Positions 10,820-20,112 of a stretch of DNA of 64,000 nt are shown piece after piece. Under the pieces are notes generated by a model, which worked only from the letters and a program-made list of their open reading frames with translations, made no database searches and had not been told where the DNA came from. The stretch lies in the NCBI RefSeq assembly GCF_963678635.1, contig NC_087064.1, positions 51,354,684 to 51,418,683 of the forward strand, in the 5' to 3' direction. The DNA comes from Symsagittifera roscoffensis (lineage: Eukaryota > Xenacoelomorpha > Acoela > Convolutidae). The stretch's first letter is position 1. Every line of letters begins with the position of its first letter. A program made the translations under genes and the position numbers.

Positions 10820-13800
10820 TCACCCAGTCGACCGTAGGTCATAGCAATCAGAGTCAGGAGTCCATCCAATTCTCAAATCGGCTAACGCTTGGGTGAAGAG
10901 ATTCGCCGGCCCCTTCACGAAATTTTCGTGACCAAATGTCACGTACAAGGCTAATACCAGGCCAATCGATAACTTCCTGATGTCTCTGACAAAACTCGCA
11001 ATCAAGTTCCGGGATGCCCTAGGATAGCACGTCGATAGGAAGGATGGCGTCCATCCCACTCCCATTCCTCCCAAGATAGCATCCGATCGTTCGTACTGTG
11101 CCCTCGTGGCTAGCACGTCAGCTTGGAACTTGTCCAGTGACATCGTGTTTACGTCCTGCATTAGTTTCAACATCATGCCCCCAGTTAACTCCCGGGCATC
11201 AAACAGGTTTTTCAGGTACACATGTATCTCCTTTATCACTGCCGGCGCGTGCTCGAACGCGTCCTCACCCAAGGTGCACAGCCTTGGTGACAAGTACAAC
11301 CATATGTTGTTGTGCGGCTTCGTGCGCAAAGCCATTGCCATGAGATCTTCTTCGGCTGCTGTCATGTTCTTCCTGACCGTCATGCCCTGCTCATTCTCGG
11401 CCTGATCCATCTGTCTGAACCAGAGATCATCAGCCACCTGTTGTACTAACAGATGATCGTCATCCACCCCTGGTCTTAGTTTCAGCAATCTGGCAAAGTT
11501 GGACAGCTCCAACCCCAGATTTTCATCTAGCACCAACCGAGTTGTGCTACAATCTCTGAGCCCCTGTATGGCATTCGAAATGTCAGCCCAAACGGCGGGA
11601 GTATAGAGAAAATCGGAACTGGCCACGATCAGATACTTCGCAGCTTTCATCTCTAAGGGATCGTAAGCAGCGAACAGGCCATCGCCTATTGGGGCCTTCA
11701 GTTTCCCATATCTCTGTTCATCTCCCTCTACCGTAGTCGTTCGGGGGTAGTCCCTTGAATATTCGCCAGGCGTCTGACCGGGTGGTTTAGCGAACTGCCT
11801 GTACATCTTATGATGCTTGTTATTGGGCTTATTTTCTGCCTGAAACTTGCCCCTTCGAGCAGGTGGCGTCAATTCCCGGGCTCTCTGTCGAACGTCCGTA
11901 AGGGACCGCGTGTTCAAGGGTCCAAAGGTATTGTCCTGAGGCAACCCGTTCAAGTCTGCATGTCGGAGCGTAGTCGCAGAGCTGAACTGCTCCTGCTCTG
12001 CTAGCAGCCAATCCACGCCTGGTATCCGATACAATCGCGACACCGTGGGACTTTCTCCGCCAATCATTCTCATCGCGTCCTCCCGACACGTCAGGGTATT
12101 TATATTCAGCTTCGTGGACATGTCTGTCTTATACTGTCCCCAATGACTAGGGTCTGATCGATTCCAAAGCAGCAGGCTGCCTGGTTCAACTCCTTCCGCA
12201 GGCACGGCGCTCGTAGACGATCCTGCTGCTGGAGCAGGGTTTGCCGTGGCGGGCGGATCATTCCTCCTAGACACGGTCTGGGAGTTATTTCTATTCTGAA
12301 CCACTGATCTGCCGAGTCGGCTTTCAAGCGGTTGTGTTCTGGGAGGAGGAGCAGTCCCTAGCCTCTCTCTCACGTTTGAGCTCGGAGCGGTGGGTGCGGC
12401 TACAACCGTCTCCATTGCCAAGGGCCCTAGGCGGTTGACGAGGGATTCGGGCACGCTTGCCCTTATTCTGCTTCCTCCGGTCGTTGAAATGGTCCGAGCC
12501 AGAGAACTGGTCGCCCTCGACTCCTGCTCCATTTCTCTCAATTGCGTCTGAAATATATCATTCATCCAGTGTCTCCCTCGTTGGGTGTTGAAATGTATCC
12601 CATCTTTGGTAAGCGCAACATGATCAATCATGCGCAGCGTGTTTTCGATATCCAAAAGTCGCAACTCGCCAGGGTTGTTTCTCACCAGATTACGGATCAT
12701 TTCATTCCACCGTGTCACGTTGCCGTTCATGAAATCTGCCACTGTGGTGCCCATCAGCGGGTTTTGTGGTATCGTGCACAGCACCACAAACCTGGGCCTG
12801 TACTTCTCCTTCAGTTCATTCAGGAGGCATACCAGCAGAGGCTCCCACTTGCACTCGGGGGTCACTGGGGCTCTCGAGACGTCATTAGTTCCTAGCATTA
12901 TCACCAGCGTATCCAGGTGATCCTCGCTTTGGAATTCCATCATTTTGATGACCTGAGCCACTGAAGCTCCTCCAAAGGACAAGGTGGTTGTCTGACCATA
13001 GACGAAGATCTCATTCAGATCCCTCACCAAACTGTCTCCTATGATCAGGTGGCGACTCCCTGGGGGAATCACCTGGTCGTTCGTAGCGGGGTTCCAGCTC
13101 ATATCATTCAGGCAAGCTCGAGGATGCTCCGCAGCTACTTGCGTGAACTGGTGCCGTGTCATCAGATTCTTCCTGATATCTACCATGCGGGACTTCTGAT
13201 AGGTTCTGCCATGCGCAGTCCCCGAGGGCACCATCGTGTGGGGTGCTCGCTCCGAGCTATTAGATGACTGATCACGACGCTGGGAAGGAACGATCCTACC
13301 CAATGTCCGTCCAGTGGTTCGGTTGATCTCCTCCATTGTCGCTCTGGCCACTTGGTTGAACGATTCTTGGAACTGAGGGGCGAGGTAAGTGTCAGAAGGG
13401 TCTGGTATCGTGAACCTTTGACTAGAAGCAGACAGTCGTGTCTGCTGAGGAGCCTCGGGCTCTCTCGATGCACGCAAATCCAGAACCTCGGTCCCTCTCG
13501 ATACACACAGCTCCTGAGCTGTTGTCCCGGGGTGTGTGTCGTTGGATCCCTCCGAGGATCTCATGCTCGCCAGAACTTCCGGTGACACTTGGCTCACCTT
13601 CGCCATATACAGCTCCTTCAGGTGCTTTATTTCATCCTCCTTATAAGCCACCTGTAGATCTTCGAATTTCTTCTTCCATTCGTCTCTTTCTCGAGCTATT
13701 GCCCTATACTCCTGGAGTTTGGCACACAGCTCGCTCTGATCTTTCTCCTTCTTTTCCAGCGTCTCGATTGTCTCCGACGTCTGGATCTCTATCTCACTCA

Positions 13801-14248
13801 CCCTCACTTTCTTCAAAGGAGGAGCAGCTGTAGGAGAGTCGACCGAATGTGACGGGCCTGGCCCATCACGTTGTCTCTTCGCTCCGATGAATGGCTGCGC
13901 CGGTTGGACTGGTAAGGGCATCTCACCTAGCCGGTGGTCCCTCTGCTCACCTAGTCCTGGCTCACGAGCCAGGTCGTGGCCAGACATTTCTCCACGCCTC
14001 CATCTCATCAGTCGGTTTCGGCCTCTCTCGGCGGTCCCGGACTCACCGAAGGCCAACATCAACACGACTTCCGTAGGGCGGTTCCCTCGATCCTCTCGTC
14101 CTAGTGCATTAAGGAGCGCGACCACAAACATCGCCAACCCCGGGTCTTCTCGTGTGAAATCACAATCGATCAGCCGCTGATAGATCTCGTCTAGAGTCGC
14201 TCCTAGACTCGCTGAGAGAAATTCCATGAGTTCGTTTGTGTCACCCAT
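10820..14248 (-). CDS. ORF4: coiled-coil plus SGNH/GDSL hydrolase-domain protein
   Basis: This is an intact open frame of 1,142 residues starting at ATG 14248. Residues about 150-215 are a charged heptad-like coiled coil. Residues about 395-575 form an SGNH hydrolase domain: block I IIGDSLVRDL with the nucleophile Ser (near 403), the block II Gly in LSFGGASV, block III GTNDV with Asn (near 453), and block V DGIHFN carrying the Asp-His pair (near 548). All four signature residues are present, so ester-hydrolase activity is plausible. The domain is followed by a Pro/Ser/Arg-rich linker and a C-terminal region of ~390 residues with no recognised fold. SGNH domains occur in ORF1 proteins of some LINEs, but after Pol in a gypsy element this is unusual. 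The substrate is unknown. There is no signal peptide, so it probably acts inside the cell or particle. Confidence 0.8.
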   Translation of the reverse strand: MGDTNELMEFLSASLGATLDEIYQRLIDCDFTREDPGLAMFVVALLNALGREDRGNRPTEVVLMLAFGESGTAERGRNRLMRWRRGEMSGHDLAREPGLGEQRDHRLGEMPLPVQPAQPFIGAKRQRDGPGPSHSVDSPTAAPPLKKVRVSEIEIQTSETIETLEKKEKDQSELCAKLQEYRAIARERDEWKKKFEDLQVAYKEDEIKHLKELYMAKVSQVSPEVLASMRSSEGSNDTHPGTTAQELCVSRGTEVLDLRASREPEAPQQTRLSASSQRFTIPDPSDTYLAPQFQESFNQVARATMEEINRTTGRTLGRIVPSQRRDQSSNSSERAPHTMVPSGTAHGRTYQKSRMVDIRKNLMTRHQFTQVAAEHPRACLNDMSWNPATNDQVIPPGSRHLIIGDSLVRDLNEIFVYGQTTTLSFGGASVAQVIKMMEFQSEDHLDTLVIMLGTNDVSRAPVTPECKWEPLLVCLLNELKEKYRPRFVVLCTIPQNPLMGTTVADFMNGNVTRWNEMIRNLVRNNPGELRLLDIENTLRMIDHVALTKDGIHFNTQRGRHWMNDIFQTQLREMEQESRATSSLARTISTTGGSRIRASVPESLVNRLGPLAMETVVAAPTAPSSNVRERLGTAPPPRTQPLESRLGRSVVQNRNNSQTVSRRNDPPATANPAPAAGSSTSAVPAEGVEPGSLLLWNRSDPSHWGQYKTDMSTKLNINTLTCREDAMRMIGGESPTVSRLYRIPGVDWLLAEQEQFSSATTLRHADLNGLPQDNTFGPLNTRSLTDVRQRARELTPPARRGKFQAENKPNNKHHKMYRQFAKPPGQTPGEYSRDYPRTTTVEGDEQRYGKLKAPIGDGLFAAYDPLEMKAAKYLIVASSDFLYTPAVWADISNAIQGLRDCSTTRLVLDENLGLELSNFARLLKLRPGVDDDHLLVQQVADDLWFRQMDQAENEQGMTVRKNMTAAEEDLMAMALRTKPHNNIWLYLSPRLCTLGEDAFEHAPAVIKEIHVYLKNLFDARELTGGMMLKLMQDVNTMSLDKFQADVLATRAQYERSDAILGGMGVGWTPSFLSTCYPRASRNLIASFVRDIRKLSIGLVLALYVTFGHENFVKGPANLFTQALADLRIGWTPDSDCYDLRSTG

Positions 14249-14722
14249 TTCTTATCGTCTTGATTCTTGTTGTCGTGTCGTGTAATTCCTTTCTGTCTCG
14301 TCTGATTCAGTGTTCAGTAAACAATTTTCGATCAATCAAGATCTAAAAAACAAGTCGCGACTTAGAACCATCATTTTTGGATACAACATCATTCAGTTCT
14401 TTAAAACTCTCCATTGAAATTCTTTTTTCAATTCTGATTTAAAAATTTAGCACCAAGGTGGATCGTCCACCTTTACCTTTGTCAGAGTAGCACGAATGTG
14501 CGCTGTCACCTTGATGACCTGGAGTACTCCAGGTCTATTATGACACAAACATAAAACATATCATAACAATAACATAACATAAACACATAAACATCACACA
14601 CCTATACTATCACATAAAAACATAATCCCTAATACTGTACCTAAAACCTAACCTAACCTAAAACTTGACTCCAATTCCTATCGAATAACTTAATAAAAAC
14701 CACTTATTGCCGAGCGCAATTC
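14249..14722 (-). other. Non-coding spacer between ORF3 and ORF4
   Basis: This is 474 bp of AT-rich sequence with short CATAA- and CCTAA-type simple repeats, unlike the balanced composition of the surrounding ORFs. It could hold a promoter or leader for ORF4 and ORF5, but no specific signal was identified. Confidence 0.4.
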
Positions 14723-16012
14723 TTAGCATATGCTCAGATAGTATTTTTTATGTAAGTAAACTTCTATGTCAGTCTCTGAAAATATCACATGTACAAGTGC
14801 GTACAACTCTCTCGGATGTAGCTTTCCCCTATTAGGATCGTATACTGGCAACGAGAGAGAGATCACTCCTCTCTCAACCAAAAAATCCCTAAATCGAGTC
14901 AAGGCCAATACCAAGCTCTTTGGATCTACGTGTTGCCTATCAGTGGCCTTGGTAACCAGGAAACACAAATATTTCCCTGGTATCTGTGATGCAACAGGGG
15001 AAAGCGCTATCATCCCTCCCACACCAGGCCTCTGTTTCCACAAAAACTCGATATTTTTATACTCTCTTTTGAAGTCAGCCGCTAGTGCTGTTTTGAAGCT
15101 TACGTCCGCGGTTATCGCTATGGCGCACGTGCGTTCCGTGAGTATGAAATCGCTGTCCGTTATGACGATATTGTTCGAATAATGGTTCGGTAGATCAAAA
15201 TACGATTCAAAGATTCGTCCAAAAGGTGGTTTTTTAGCATTCTCGCCCTCTGTCTCTAGTTCTCCGGTTTCTCTTGCCGATTTCAATTTTTTTATTATCA
15301 GATTTTCGGTGTGGGTGAGTCCTACCCCCACTCCCCGGACAAAAATATCCATCGACGTCCCCGTCGATCGCCCAGAGTCTAGGAGATCGAGGTTGGATTG
15401 TGGAACACGTAGAGGACCATCTGGGGCGACCCAGTTGGACTCGGTATTGTCATGACTGATGTATTTGACGCCGTCTTTATCGACGTCCTGAATCGTCAGG
15501 ATCGTCTCTTTTGGATCTGTCGGCAGATCATGGAGCCATTCGAGCACGCGCAAATTTGTTAGTTCCTGCTCATGAGTCTGTTCCGCTTCTGGTTCGAACT
15601 CCACTTCCGGTTCTGATCGATCGTCGATCCAATCTTGATCCATATCGTTCACAAGGTCGATTTCTTCTAGCATCGCCACTTCGTCCAGTCCCACCAGCGA
15701 GTCTATGACATCACTTACTACTATCCTGTCTACAACGAAGTCCTCGCCGTACGGATTGTATTTCTTCTGGTTTTTTCCTCTCTTGCTTTGGCGTGTTTCC
15801 ATAGTGAGAGGAAAGTCAGGCTGTATTCCTTTGTCAATTTCGGTTTGTTCCGGGCAGTCCCAGTCTTCTTCGGCATAAGGTAGAGTTTCATCGTCCACCT
15901 CTACTCGCTCGGTCAACTCGAGATCCAGTGGTAGATCGCAATCGTCCACCACCTCATTCCCGTCGTTCTTGTCGCGAGTACCCCTTTCATTCACTTCACA
16001 AGCAGGATCCAT
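14723..16012 (-). CDS. ORF3: acidic protein with TARG1/OARD1-like macrodomain
   Basis: From ATG 16012 the protein has 429 residues. An earlier in-frame ATG at 16171 exists, but its first ~53 codons lie wholly inside the Pol frame and look like a shadow. Residues 1-270 are strongly acidic and low complexity. Residues about 275-425 follow the macrodomain pattern of TARG1-type ADP-ribose hydrolases: a strand with ITDSDF, then ALAADFKREY in place of the GIA-loop helix, a central strand with LVTKATD (the Lys near 353 matches the catalytic Lys position), then VISLSLP and a final TDIEVYLH strand. The Gly-rich binding loop and the catalytic Asp loop look altered, so activity may be lost while binding remains. 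Its start overlaps the Pol stop by 22 nt. A macrodomain protein in this place suggests interference with host ADP-ribosylation, which is inference. Confidence 0.7.
   Translation of the reverse strand: MDPACEVNERGTRDKNDGNEVVDDCDLPLDLELTERVEVDDETLPYAEEDWDCPEQTEIDKGIQPDFPLTMETRQSKRGKNQKKYNPYGEDFVVDRIVVSDVIDSLVGLDEVAMLEEIDLVNDMDQDWIDDRSEPEVEFEPEAEQTHEQELTNLRVLEWLHDLPTDPKETILTIQDVDKDGVKYISHDNTESNWVAPDGPLRVPQSNLDLLDSGRSTGTSMDIFVRGVGVGLTHTENLIIKKLKSARETGELETEGENAKKPPFGRIFESYFDLPNHYSNNIVITDSDFILTERTCAIAITADVSFKTALAADFKREYKNIEFLWKQRPGVGGMIALSPVASQIPGKYLCFLVTKATDRQHVDPKSLVLALTRFRDFLVERGVISLSLPVYDPNRGKLHPRELYALVHVIFSETDIEVYLHKKYYLSIC
15331..15370 (-). promoter_or_regulatory. Second copy of hairpin plus TGTCCGGGGAG motif (site B)
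   Basis: Inside ORF3 the minus strand carries a six-bp stem ATCGAC / GTCGAT (15351-15368) around the loop GGGGAC, followed after nine bases by TGTCCGGGGAG. It repeats the arrangement next to the 3' LTR (5087-5125). Two stem pairs differ between the copies, and both differences are compensated. Confidence 0.6.
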
Positions 16013-19000
16013 ATCAAATAGTCTCCCTCTTGCATGTCCGCTGGGATGCACCAATCCTCTGACGAGGCATTGTGTGGTTTGATATTCTGGTAATGAGCTG
16101 CTCTTCCAGTGCTCAATTGATAAAAACGACCTCCTTGATGCACCTCTGTTATCTGAAATGGACCACGCCATTTCTTTAATAATTTCTTGGTTCCTTTTGG
16201 TGGAACCACTTCCTGGAACACCCAGACGTAGTCGCCAACTGAGTAGGCCTTCGCATCAGCTGTCCTTTTGTCAAACCTCCTTTTTTGTCTAATCTGCGCC
16301 TGTTGCGTATTCCTCCTGCATAAGTCATTGAGGTCCTGCTGTCTTCTAATAACATCCCGCACGTACGTTTGCGGTGCTGTCCTCTTCCCCTCATATTCAG
16401 GGTAGAAAAACGTCAACGGGAGCGCTTTTTCATGACCCGTTAACATCATGTGCGGACTTATTCCCGTGGTGGAATGCTCCGTGCTGTTGTAAGCACCCAT
16501 TACTTGCGGCAGGTGCTTGTCCCAGTCATCCATGTAACGCGAGCAATAGACTCTCAGCATGGATACCAGTGTGCGATTTTGCCTCTCGACTAGGCCATTC
16601 GTTTGCGGGTGATAAGTGGTCGAGTGGGCCTGCGCTACCTGCGACCTTTTCATCAACTCCTTCGTGAGATCGCCCACGAATGCTTTGCCATTGTCCGATT
16701 GGAACGTGATGGGGCAGCCATGCCTCGCTATCCACACATTTATCAAATGATCGCATGTTTCTTCCGCCGATGCTGTCATGCAGGGTGCTGCCTCCGCATA
16801 CTTCGTAAAATGGTCGATCATTACCAGCACCTGATTATAGCCCGTTGCTGTCATACAGATTTTCTGATGATCAATTTGCACCACTTCGTTGAAACCTGAC
16901 GACTCTATTGACTGTAGGGGGAACCTCAGCTTCCTGGGATCCTTCGCCTGCTGACATGACAGGCATGCTGCGATCCACTTCTCACAAGCCTTCTTCAATC
17001 CCGGCCATTCGAATCGTTTCTGTATCCTGTTATACAATTTGTCCACGCCTTGATGGCCCATCTGATCATGTGAGCGAAAGAGCAATTCGGTCTGGTACAA
17101 CTGTGGTAACACTATTGAATTGTATTTATAGAGGACCTTGTCCTCCTCTTTCCGTTTGCAGGCTACGATTCCGTCCTTATTCAGGTACAACAAGTCGTTT
17201 CGCTTCAGGTAGAATTGCTTCAGGATTTTGTAGCTGTCTTCTTCCAAATCTCCCTTGTCAGGTGCTCCATTCTCGATCCATCTCTTCAGACTGCTCGTCA
17301 TTCTATCATTTCGTTGAGCCCTTAGGAGATCCGACAGCCTGTACCTGGCTTTCAAATACGTCTTTACCACGTTCATTTGCCCACTCATTATCTCCGGAGC
17401 ATGAGCATCGTCCATCAACTTGACACACCATATCTTTTTCAAAGGCGTCGCTTCCTGCACAGATGGTTCCAGATTGGCACGGACGACCGTACCATGTGGC
17501 AGCAATCTGGTTGGGCGTTTCGAAACTGCTATCAGCTCGAGCTCGTCTGCGGCATTATCTACCACAGTGCCCTCTTCATCTGAGGTGTATCTGTCCCTGT
17601 CTGGATCCTGATGTGTTTCTCGGTCCAGCCCACGCTGCTTCCAGTCTACCAATAAGGAGTGGATTGCGATCTCTGATATATCGGAATTGGAAGTTGTTTC
17701 AGACGTGTTGTCCCAGGACTGGGGTCCCGAGTCAACACTTGAGTCGACTGATTCTCCAACATCATACTCCAAATTGTCTGAGATGTTTCTCGACTCCCCG
17801 GACAAAACTCTGTCCATCGGTCGCTTTGAACCCGACTCCCCGGACAAAATTCTGCCCCTAGGTGGTCTAGTCAACCTCTCCCCGGACAAGTCGTCCTGCA
17901 CGGGCTCAAAGGTGTCCGACTCCTCAGACGAGTCGTCCTTGACTGGCTCGAAGGTATCAGACTCCCCGGACATTGCCTCGTCCACGGACGAACAATCTGG
18001 GCTCGCCTCGTATTCCTCTTTTGCATCCGTGAAGTGCACTCTCCTCGTGAAGCTAGATTTCGACCTGATCCTGACTTCCTCAGTAGTTTGGTTCTGATTC
18101 AGTGTTCCATATTCAGTGAACGAAGTTCTCAACAAGACCTCCTTCGGCATCGAGCTCACCAGCTGGTTGACAATCGACCTGCAATCCCGTTCAACGCCTC
18201 GGCTGCGAATGGACACTGGCCTCTTCTCTGTTCTCTCGGTGACAGTCAACCGCTGCATGGTCTCCATCCATTCACAATCATGCCTATTCACTTCCCTGTC
18301 CAACAAGTCACGGAGTTTTCCCATGACGTCCGGCGCCACGTTCACCGTCCTGTTCAATAGAGCCATGCTGTTTATACCCAGCCTGGTTAGTTCTTGCTGT
18401 ACCAAGTTGGATCGGACTAGCAGATCCAACGGAACGGGCTCGCCTCTAGCTAAAAGTTTTATCTCCGCGGCCGTCTCCACTGGAAGGTCAGGGTGTCCAG
18501 GTAAAGGATGTCCTGACTTGTCTAACCACCTAGTAAGTGGCAGCTTGTCGTAGGTTTCTTTGTCCAGAAAGGAAAACCCGTCTTTGATCTCTGATTGGTT
18601 AGCCTGTCTCTCCTCGAGGCGCTCATAAAATTCTGTCTTTTTACTGAGGCTATCTGCGTTCTGGTGTTTGTCACGAGTACGGTGCTCTATGATCATGTGG
18701 TATCCATCCAGGCGCACGATCCAACGACCAATATAGCTTTGGTCCATCGAATAGGTTTTCAGCCAGGCAAGGGCACGGTTATCCACACGTAACTTGAAGG
18801 GAGCACTCCCCAAGTAGGCCCTGTATTTTTCCACGAAAGTGATCACCGCAAACATCTCCGCTTTTGGTGCGCCGTACTTCATTTCAGTATCACTCAGGAC
18901 TTTACTCCCGTAGGCTATCGGACGAAGAACCGTTCTCCCGTTCCACTCCTGCTCCTGGTGAAGTATGCCCGATATCGCAACCACTGATGCATCCGTGTCC

Positions 19001-20112
19001 AGCACGAACATCCCCTTCTCTGTTGGCATGCCGAGGACCGGTGCCTCGCAAAGTTCACGTTTGATGTTTTCAAATGAAACTTGTGCCTCATCAGTCCAGG
19101 TGAACTTTTTGCCCTTGTTTCTCATCAACCTCTGCATGGGGTATATTTTGTCAGCATACCCCTTGATGAACTCTCGATAATAATTTGCGAATCCCAGAAA
19201 ACTCATCAACTGTGTATCTGTTTTAGGTGCCTTCCAGGTCAGCACCGCTTCAACCGCTTCGGGATCTGGTCTCACTCCATGTTTGTCAACCAGGTGGCCC
19301 AGATACTTTATGGAATCCATGAGGATTTCACACTTAGAGGGTTTGCATTTCAGACCCGCCTGCTTCATGCAAGACAACACCTCCTCCAACCTCTCTATGT
19401 GGTCTTCTAAGGTTGGTGTTGCAATCACGACATCATCGACATAACACATGATGAGATTCCCGTATTTCTTAGTGACGCTCGTGAGTGCCTGGGCCATCAG
19501 TCGCTGGAATGTGGCCGTCGCGTTGCACAATCCGAATGGCATCCTCTTCCACTGGAACAGTCCCAGCTCACACGCGAAGCCTGTTTTCTCTCGATCTTGC
19601 TTTCTGAGTGGCACTTGCCAGAATGCAGAGCCCAAATCCAACGTCGTGAAGAACTTCGCGTCTCCCAGCTTGGATAGGCTCTCATCGATGCGGGGAATCG
19701 GGTATGCGTCCTTTATAGTCACTGCGTTCAGATAACGGAAATCACAACAAAATCTGAGTTGTCCCCCTTTCTTTTTCGCCATGACCACGCCACAAGCCCA
19801 AGTGTTCAGAGGCAAAGCGTAGCCAAGTTTCTTTCCCCTCTGTATTGTCACTGTTGTTGCTTCTGTGTTCAATAACACACTCACACACAGTCCGCTCTGA
19901 GTGAGTGAGAAGCTTCTTCCTAAAATAGCCGAGCTTTTACTGTTTGGATTTGGTACCAGACACACCTGTCTGTCATTGCTGAGTTCATTCAGGTTCCTCA
20001 TCCTAAACGTCGCTACTACGGCTTGGTTTGGTTTTAATCTAACTTTTCGATCCAGAAAAATTGGCACCTTGGCCTGATTAATTAAGATCTTATTAAGGGG
20101 TCTTTTTTTCAT
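15991..20112 (-). CDS. Pol polyprotein: reverse transcriptase, RNase H, integrase
   Basis: The open frame has 1,373 residues. Residues 1-103 are the linker that follows gypsy proteases. RT begins abruptly near residue 104 (WACGVVMAKK) and has the catalytic YVDD near 224. RNase H starts near 370 (VLDTDAS). A long acidic linker (about 560-950) contains SGES repeats. The integrase has an H-H-C-C zinc motif (about 1017-1054), the D-D-E triad in IDHQ, QSDNGKAF and LVERQNR (near 1081, 1140, 1176) and a GPF motif (WRGPF, near 1318). The usual ~100-residue region between linker and RT seems to be missing, which suggests an in-frame deletion. ATG 20112 overlaps the Gag stop by 20 nt at a run of seven A, so Pol is in the +1 frame relative to Gag. 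Confidence 0.9.
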   Translation of the reverse strand: MKKRPLNKILINQAKVPIFLDRKVRLKPNQAVVATFRMRNLNELSNDRQVCLVPNPNSKSSAILGRSFSLTQSGLCVSVLLNTEATTVTIQRGKKLGYALPLNTWACGVVMAKKKGGQLRFCCDFRYLNAVTIKDAYPIPRIDESLSKLGDAKFFTTLDLGSAFWQVPLRKQDREKTGFACELGLFQWKRMPFGLCNATATFQRLMAQALTSVTKKYGNLIMCYVDDVVIATPTLEDHIERLEEVLSCMKQAGLKCKPSKCEILMDSIKYLGHLVDKHGVRPDPEAVEAVLTWKAPKTDTQLMSFLGFANYYREFIKGYADKIYPMQRLMRNKGKKFTWTDEAQVSFENIKRELCEAPVLGMPTEKGMFVLDTDASVVAISGILHQEQEWNGRTVLRPIAYGSKVLSDTEMKYGAPKAEMFAVITFVEKYRAYLGSAPFKLRVDNRALAWLKTYSMDQSYIGRWIVRLDGYHMIIEHRTRDKHQNADSLSKKTEFYERLEERQANQSEIKDGFSFLDKETYDKLPLTRWLDKSGHPLPGHPDLPVETAAEIKLLARGEPVPLDLLVRSNLVQQELTRLGINSMALLNRTVNVAPDVMGKLRDLLDREVNRHDCEWMETMQRLTVTERTEKRPVSIRSRGVERDCRSIVNQLVSSMPKEVLLRTSFTEYGTLNQNQTTEEVRIRSKSSFTRRVHFTDAKEEYEASPDCSSVDEAMSGESDTFEPVKDDSSEESDTFEPVQDDLSGERLTRPPRGRILSGESGSKRPMDRVLSGESRNISDNLEYDVGESVDSSVDSGPQSWDNTSETTSNSDISEIAIHSLLVDWKQRGLDRETHQDPDRDRYTSDEEGTVVDNAADELELIAVSKRPTRLLPHGTVVRANLEPSVQEATPLKKIWCVKLMDDAHAPEIMSGQMNVVKTYLKARYRLSDLLRAQRNDRMTSSLKRWIENGAPDKGDLEEDSYKILKQFYLKRNDLLYLNKDGIVACKRKEEDKVLYKYNSIVLPQLYQTELLFRSHDQMGHQGVDKLYNRIQKRFEWPGLKKACEKWIAACLSCQQAKDPRKLRFPLQSIESSGFNEVVQIDHQKICMTATGYNQVLVMIDHFTKYAEAAPCMTASAEETCDHLINVWIARHGCPITFQSDNGKAFVGDLTKELMKRSQVAQAHSTTYHPQTNGLVERQNRTLVSMLRVYCSRYMDDWDKHLPQVMGAYNSTEHSTTGISPHMMLTGHEKALPLTFFYPEYEGKRTAPQTYVRDVIRRQQDLNDLCRRNTQQAQIRQKRRFDKRTADAKAYSVGDYVWVFQEVVPPKGTKKLLKKWRGPFQITEVHQGGRFYQLSTGRAAHYQNIKPHNASSEDWCIPADMQEGDYLIWILLVK
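17800..17975 (-). repeat. Internal SGES/TGTCCGGGGAG repeats in Pol linker
   Basis: Four exact copies of TGTCCGGGGAG (minus strand, near 17803, 17840, 17879 and 17963) and one diverged copy (near 17922) encode SGE(S/R) repeats spaced about 11-14 residues apart. The same 11-mer occurs in other frames or non-coding sequence at sites A and B. Confidence 0.8.

Noticed and set aside
5861-14248. Envelope gene in the accessory block
   Set aside because: No signal peptide, furin-like site, fusion peptide or transmembrane segment could be seen in ORF3, ORF4 or ORF5.
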